This document shows, piece by piece, positions 4,136 through 5,267 of a stretch of 5,267 nt of DNA. Under the pieces are notes generated by a model, which was given only the letters and a program-made list of their open reading frames with translations, did not search any database and was not told where the DNA came from. The position numbers and the translations under genes are program-made. Positions within the stretch are counted from its first letter, which is position 1; each line of letters opens with the position of its first letter. Origin of the DNA: JBBTYG01 sp964483045 (GTDB taxonomy: Bacteria; Patescibacteriota; Minisyncoccia; UBA6257; 2-01-FULL-56-20); NCBI GenBank assembly GCA_964483045.1, contig CAYZZK010000066.1:1-5267 (forward strand), read 5' to 3'.

Positions 4136-5267
4136 ATGGAACCCTCGAGTCGGAAAAAACACACGAGAGGCGTTTTTGATGTTCATAAAACGCCGGTACG
4201 CCGTTCGCGTTTTCAAAAAATCACGCGTTACTTCCGGCGATCTCATGTGATAAATCTCCGTCCCAAGCTGCGGGAAAAGTATCCGTGGTTCATGGCGGGC
4301 GGGGCGCTTCTGCTTATCCTTATCGCGACGGTCGGATTCAGGAAGATTTTCACGAGCGCTGAAGTAGTCGATTTTTATCCCTCGACGTGCCTCGGCACGT
4401 GGCAGCATCCGGAGCTCGCGCAGGGCAACCCCGAAACATTCGGCGAGTCCGGGCTTGCCCCGAACGAGGAAAATTCGGCCGTCTTTTTCTCGAACGAAGC
4501 GGATTCGACAAACTCACCGCAGGGAGATGTTTTTTGCGGCAGTTTCATTTCGCCGGACTACGATACGAAAGGGGAAGTCAAACGCGTCGGTCTCACCCTG
4601 GTTTGGAAAATCGAGGGCTTCTCCTCCACGACATTTCCTCTGCTCCAGTCCCTCCAGCCGGAAGTGGCGACTTCGGCGTCCACATCCTCGCCGGTCAACG
4701 ATTCGACCAGTTCAGATTCAATAAATTCGCCGCAAGTGGATTCGACGAGTTCGCCGCAGGCAAGCTCATCGCCCGCATTGCCTTCCGATGAGCCGCACAC
4801 TCAATCACGGATACAGAATATATACGAAAGGGCTTTGAGTTTCTTGATTGGCTCTGCATTCGCGCAGGAGCAGGAAAATATTTCTTCGACGCCGCCCGCC
4901 GAAACGGTTCCCGTGGAGACTCCGCCCACCGACCCGAACTCTGCCACTTCCACAGCGCCGGAGGCGACAACGCCCTCGAGCACGTCCGAAACATCGGTGG
5001 ACGGGCAAGCGCAAAATACCTCAACGACATCAGATATCGCTCCGGCGAATGCAGCGGCGCCTGCAGAAGTGGCGACTTCGAGCGGAGCCGGATCGAATAG
5101 CGTTAATTCGGTCGGTTCGGGACAGGCGGATTCCACCAGCTCGCCGCAAGCGGCATCGGGAACAGAAACAACTGCAACAGCCGCATCAACCCCGAATGAA
5201 AATTTCCTCAAGGTGAGCTACAGCATCGACGGCCAGACGTGGTTTGAGCTGCAGCGCGTGGGGCCGT
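4136..5267 (+). CDS. Large membrane-anchored Ser/Thr/Pro-rich surface protein (3' partial)
   Basis: The frame is open for 377 codons from ATG 4136 to the window edge; an in-frame TAA at 4106-4108 bounds it upstream. Residues 1-50 are strongly basic. WFMAGGALLLILIATVGF (51-68) is a membrane segment, giving an N-in, C-out protein. A short folded part follows (about 74-172), with YPSTCLGTWQHPELAQG and a second cysteine in VFCGSFISPD; C85 and C134 could form a disulfide. It also contains VKRVGLTLVWKIEGF. Residues 173-355 are low-complexity Ser/Thr/Pro/Ala, with repeats of DSTSSPQ and EVATS. A hydrophobic SFLIGSAFAQE at about 235-245 looks like a signal-peptidase site. At the edge a folded domain seems to resume (KVSYSIDGQTWFELQRVG). 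I recognise the style of CPR cell-envelope proteins but no named family. Function is unknown; a cell-surface role is inferred. Confidence 0.82.
   Translation, partial: MEPSSRKKHTRGVFDVHKTPVRRSRFQKITRYFRRSHVINLRPKLREKYPWFMAGGALLLILIATVGFRKIFTSAEVVDFYPSTCLGTWQHPELAQGNPETFGESGLAPNEENSAVFFSNEADSTNSPQGDVFCGSFISPDYDTKGEVKRVGLTLVWKIEGFSSTTFPLLQSLQPEVATSASTSSPVNDSTSSDSINSPQVDSTSSPQASSSPALPSDEPHTQSRIQNIYERALSFLIGSAFAQEQENISSTPPAETVPVETPPTDPNSATSTAPEATTPSSTSETSVDGQAQNTSTTSDIAPANAAAPAEVATSSGAGSNSVNSVGSGQADSTSSPQAASGTETTATAASTPNENFLKVSYSIDGQTWFELQRVGP
4502..4525 (+). repeat. Dispersed copy of the 24-bp coding repeat
   Basis: This unit begins GATTCGAC and ends in CACCGCAGGGA. It encodes DSTNSPQG. By eye it matches the unit at 4739-4762 at 19 of 24 positions and is in the same reading phase, 237 bp away. 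It lies in the folded N-terminal part of the protein, before the low-complexity region proper. Confidence 0.6.
4661..4675 (+). repeat. 15-bp repeat, first copy (partner at 5066-5080)
   Basis: GAAGTGGCGACTTCG occurs identically at 4661-4675 and 5066-5080, both encoding EVATS in the same frame. Each copy is itself a small hairpin, GAAGT-GGCG-ACTTC. Confidence 0.6.
4700..4762 (+). repeat. Tandem 24-bp coding repeats in the surface-protein gene
   Basis: Three adjoining units start with GATTC: a 15-bp partial unit at 4700-4714, a full unit at 4715-4738 and a full unit at 4739-4762. The full units share the core TTCGCCGCA and encode DSINSPQV and DSTSSPQA. The period of eight codons keeps the reading frame whatever the copy number. 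Confidence 0.65.
5129..5152 (+). repeat. Dispersed copy of the 24-bp coding repeat
   Basis: This unit begins GATTCCACCAG and contains CTCGCCGCAAGC, encoding DSTSSPQA. It is in the same phase as the tandem units and 390 bp after the unit at 4739. The protein sequence is identical to that unit although the DNA differs at several positions. Confidence 0.6.

Noticed and set aside
4387..4791. Plus-strand frame of 134 codons in the surface-protein region
   Set aside because: The frame beginning at 4136 is open throughout, with a membrane segment and repeats in phase; this one is a shadow of the same repeats.
4558..5211. Minus-strand frames with repeated CGELVES peptides
   Set aside because: The repeats are the reverse reading of the 24-bp units; the sense frame has a start, topology and downstream domain, while these have none.

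Overview
The window looks like part of a small bacterial genome of the candidate phyla radiation (Patescibacteria, most like Parcubacteria). The reasons are short tightly packed genes with 1-bp overlaps, hardly any Shine-Dalgarno sequences, a bifunctional SIS-domain sugar isomerase instead of classical Pgi, and a large membrane-anchored Ser/Thr/Pro-rich surface protein of a style common there. TGA is used as a normal stop, so this is not the TGA-recoding Gracilibacteria/SR1 code. The lineage is an inference from gene style, not from a marker gene.

Layout, all genes on the + strand. Positions 1-1355 are the 3' part of one continuous reading frame that joins the C-terminus of glucose-6-phosphate dehydrogenase (G6PD, Zwf) to a complete short-form 6-phosphogluconate dehydrogenase (6PGDH, Gnd). 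This appears to be a natural fusion of the two NADPH-producing enzymes of the oxidative pentose phosphate pathway. After a 71-bp gap holding a long inverted repeat comes a phosphoglucose/phosphomannose isomerase (1427-2401), which could supply glucose 6-phosphate from fructose 6-phosphate. It overlaps by 1 bp a PD-(D/E)XK nuclease-like protein with four cysteines (2401-3078). That gene in turn overlaps by 1 bp a 111-residue DUF4258-like protein (3078-3413). A membrane-anchored PEBP/YbhB-type protein (3433-4005) follows 19 bp later. A perfect 40-bp palindrome (4018-4057) closes this cluster and is the likely terminator.

The rest (4136 to the window end) is an open reading frame of at least 377 codons that runs off the edge. 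It has a basic cytoplasmic N-terminus, one membrane segment, a small two-cysteine extracellular part and a long Ser/Thr/Pro/Ala-rich stretch built partly from 24-bp repeats. A 10-codon mini-ORF with a good ribosome site lies just upstream.

The first two genes form a coherent pathway (F6P/M6P to G6P to 6-phosphogluconate to ribulose 5-phosphate, with two NADPH). The nuclease and DUF4258-like genes are coupled to each other and to the isomerase by overlap only; no metabolic link is evident. The most noteworthy items are the Zwf-Gnd fusion, the inverted repeat covering its stop codon, the perfect palindrome, the 2+2 cysteine nuclease with its small coupled partner, and the repeat-built surface protein.
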